5,122 nucleotides of DNA from Streptomyces speibonae (GTDB lineage Bacteria > Actinomycetota > Actinomycetes > Streptomycetales > Streptomycetaceae), in NCBI GenBank assembly GCA_000715605.1, contig KL568640.1:1851-6972 (forward strand). The letters are read 5' to 3'. The notes under the pieces were generated by a model. It was not told the origin of the DNA, searched no databases, and saw only the letters and a program-made list of their open reading frames with translations. Shown one piece after another: positions 4,769 through 5,122 of this stretch (positions within the stretch are counted from its first letter, which is position 1; every line of letters starts with the position of its first letter). The position numbers were made by a program, and so were the translations under genes.

Positions 4769-5122
4769 GGCGCCTCTCCGTGGATCGGGCCCAGGCACAG
4801 CGCGGCCGTGGGACTCTGCAGCAGGGTGTGGACGAACAGCAGCTCCACCCCGTCGGGGCCGGCCGCGGCGATCCGGTGCGGGGTCAGCGAGTCGAAGTGC
4901 GCGCTGTCACCCGGGTCGAGCCGGTGCAGTACGTCGCCGAGGCGCAGCCGCAGCCGGCCCTTGAGGACGTACAGCCACTCCTCGCCGGGGTGGACGCGCA
5001 CGATGTCGCCCTGGGAGCCGTGCGGCACATGGACCCGCAGGGCCTGCATGCCACGCCCGGACGCCCCGGCCGGCCAGTACGTCCAGCCGCCCGCCGCCGT
5101 GGGTTCCATGTCGGCGGCGCGG
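4765..5122 (-). CDS. Cupin-domain protein, probably C-terminal half of an XRE-cupin regulator; 5' end missing
   Basis: 118 residues are readable up to the TGA at 4765; the frame is open through the right edge of the window. The visible part is one small-barrel cupin domain: numbered from the Met at 5109, motif 1 is VHPGEEWLYVLKG (39-51) and motif 2 is PGDSAHFDSLTPHR (66-79). A small-molecule or metal ligand is expected, but the metal-binding residue set is not complete enough to say which. The Met at 5109 has no ribosome site in the few bases before it. The domain form and C-terminal position match Streptomyces regulators that have an N-terminal helix-turn-helix of the XRE class followed by this cupin, so the DNA-binding part probably lies outside. 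A stand-alone cupin is the alternative. It is coupled by ATGA overlap to the small membrane protein gene. Confidence 0.85.
   Translation of the reverse strand, partial: RAADMEPTAAGGWTYWPAGASGRGMQALRVHVPHGSQGDIVRVHPGEEWLYVLKGRLRLRLGDVLHRLDPGDSAHFDSLTPHRIAAAGPDGVELLFVHTLLQSPTAALCLGPIHGEAP

Overview
The window looks like chromosomal DNA from a Streptomyces-type actinobacterium. Base composition is very GC-rich with strong G/C third-position bias in every real gene, GTG starts are common, and every recognisable product has a familiar Streptomyces counterpart. The genus is inferred from gene content and style, not from a marker gene. The first 18 bases are not genomic: they match the Tn5/Nextera mosaic-end adapter, so the window starts at an untrimmed read or contig end.

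Layout, left to right. (1) Bases 19-1052, minus strand: a metallo-beta-lactamase-fold hydrolase of the NAPE-PLD/COG2220 type, cut at its C-terminus by the contig end. (2) Bases 1235-2053, minus: a cytoplasmic SGNH/GDSL hydrolase. (3) Bases 2236-3159, minus: a secreted LysM + M23 peptidase, with an 11-bp hairpin terminator just downstream. (4) Bases 3160-3756: a 597-base gene-free stretch. Its left half, read on the minus strand, is a promoter followed by a complete ydaO-type cyclic-di-AMP riboswitch controlling the peptidase. Its right half is unusually AT-rich and carries nested inverted repeats. (5) Bases 3757-4554, plus: a tyrosine/serine phosphatase of the MptpB/LipA type. (6) Convergent to it on the minus strand, a 63-residue single-membrane-span protein (4577-4768), whose ATG overlaps the TGA of an upstream cupin-domain protein (4765-5122). 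The cupin protein is cut by the right edge and is probably the C-terminal half of an XRE-cupin regulator.

The best-supported functional link is riboswitch to peptidase: c-di-AMP controls cell-wall remodelling in Gram-positive bacteria, and the aptamer sits directly upstream of the peptidoglycan hydrolase. The cupin/small-membrane-protein pair is a translationally coupled unit of unknown role. The other genes look like independent single-gene units with hairpins or spacers between them.

I found no CRISPR array, tRNA, rRNA, insertion sequence, phage gene or biosynthetic cluster. No wholly new system is evident. The least explained parts are the AT-rich repeat-bearing stretch at about 3440-3720, the cupin/small-membrane-protein pair, and several small operator-like palindromes and leader ORFs.
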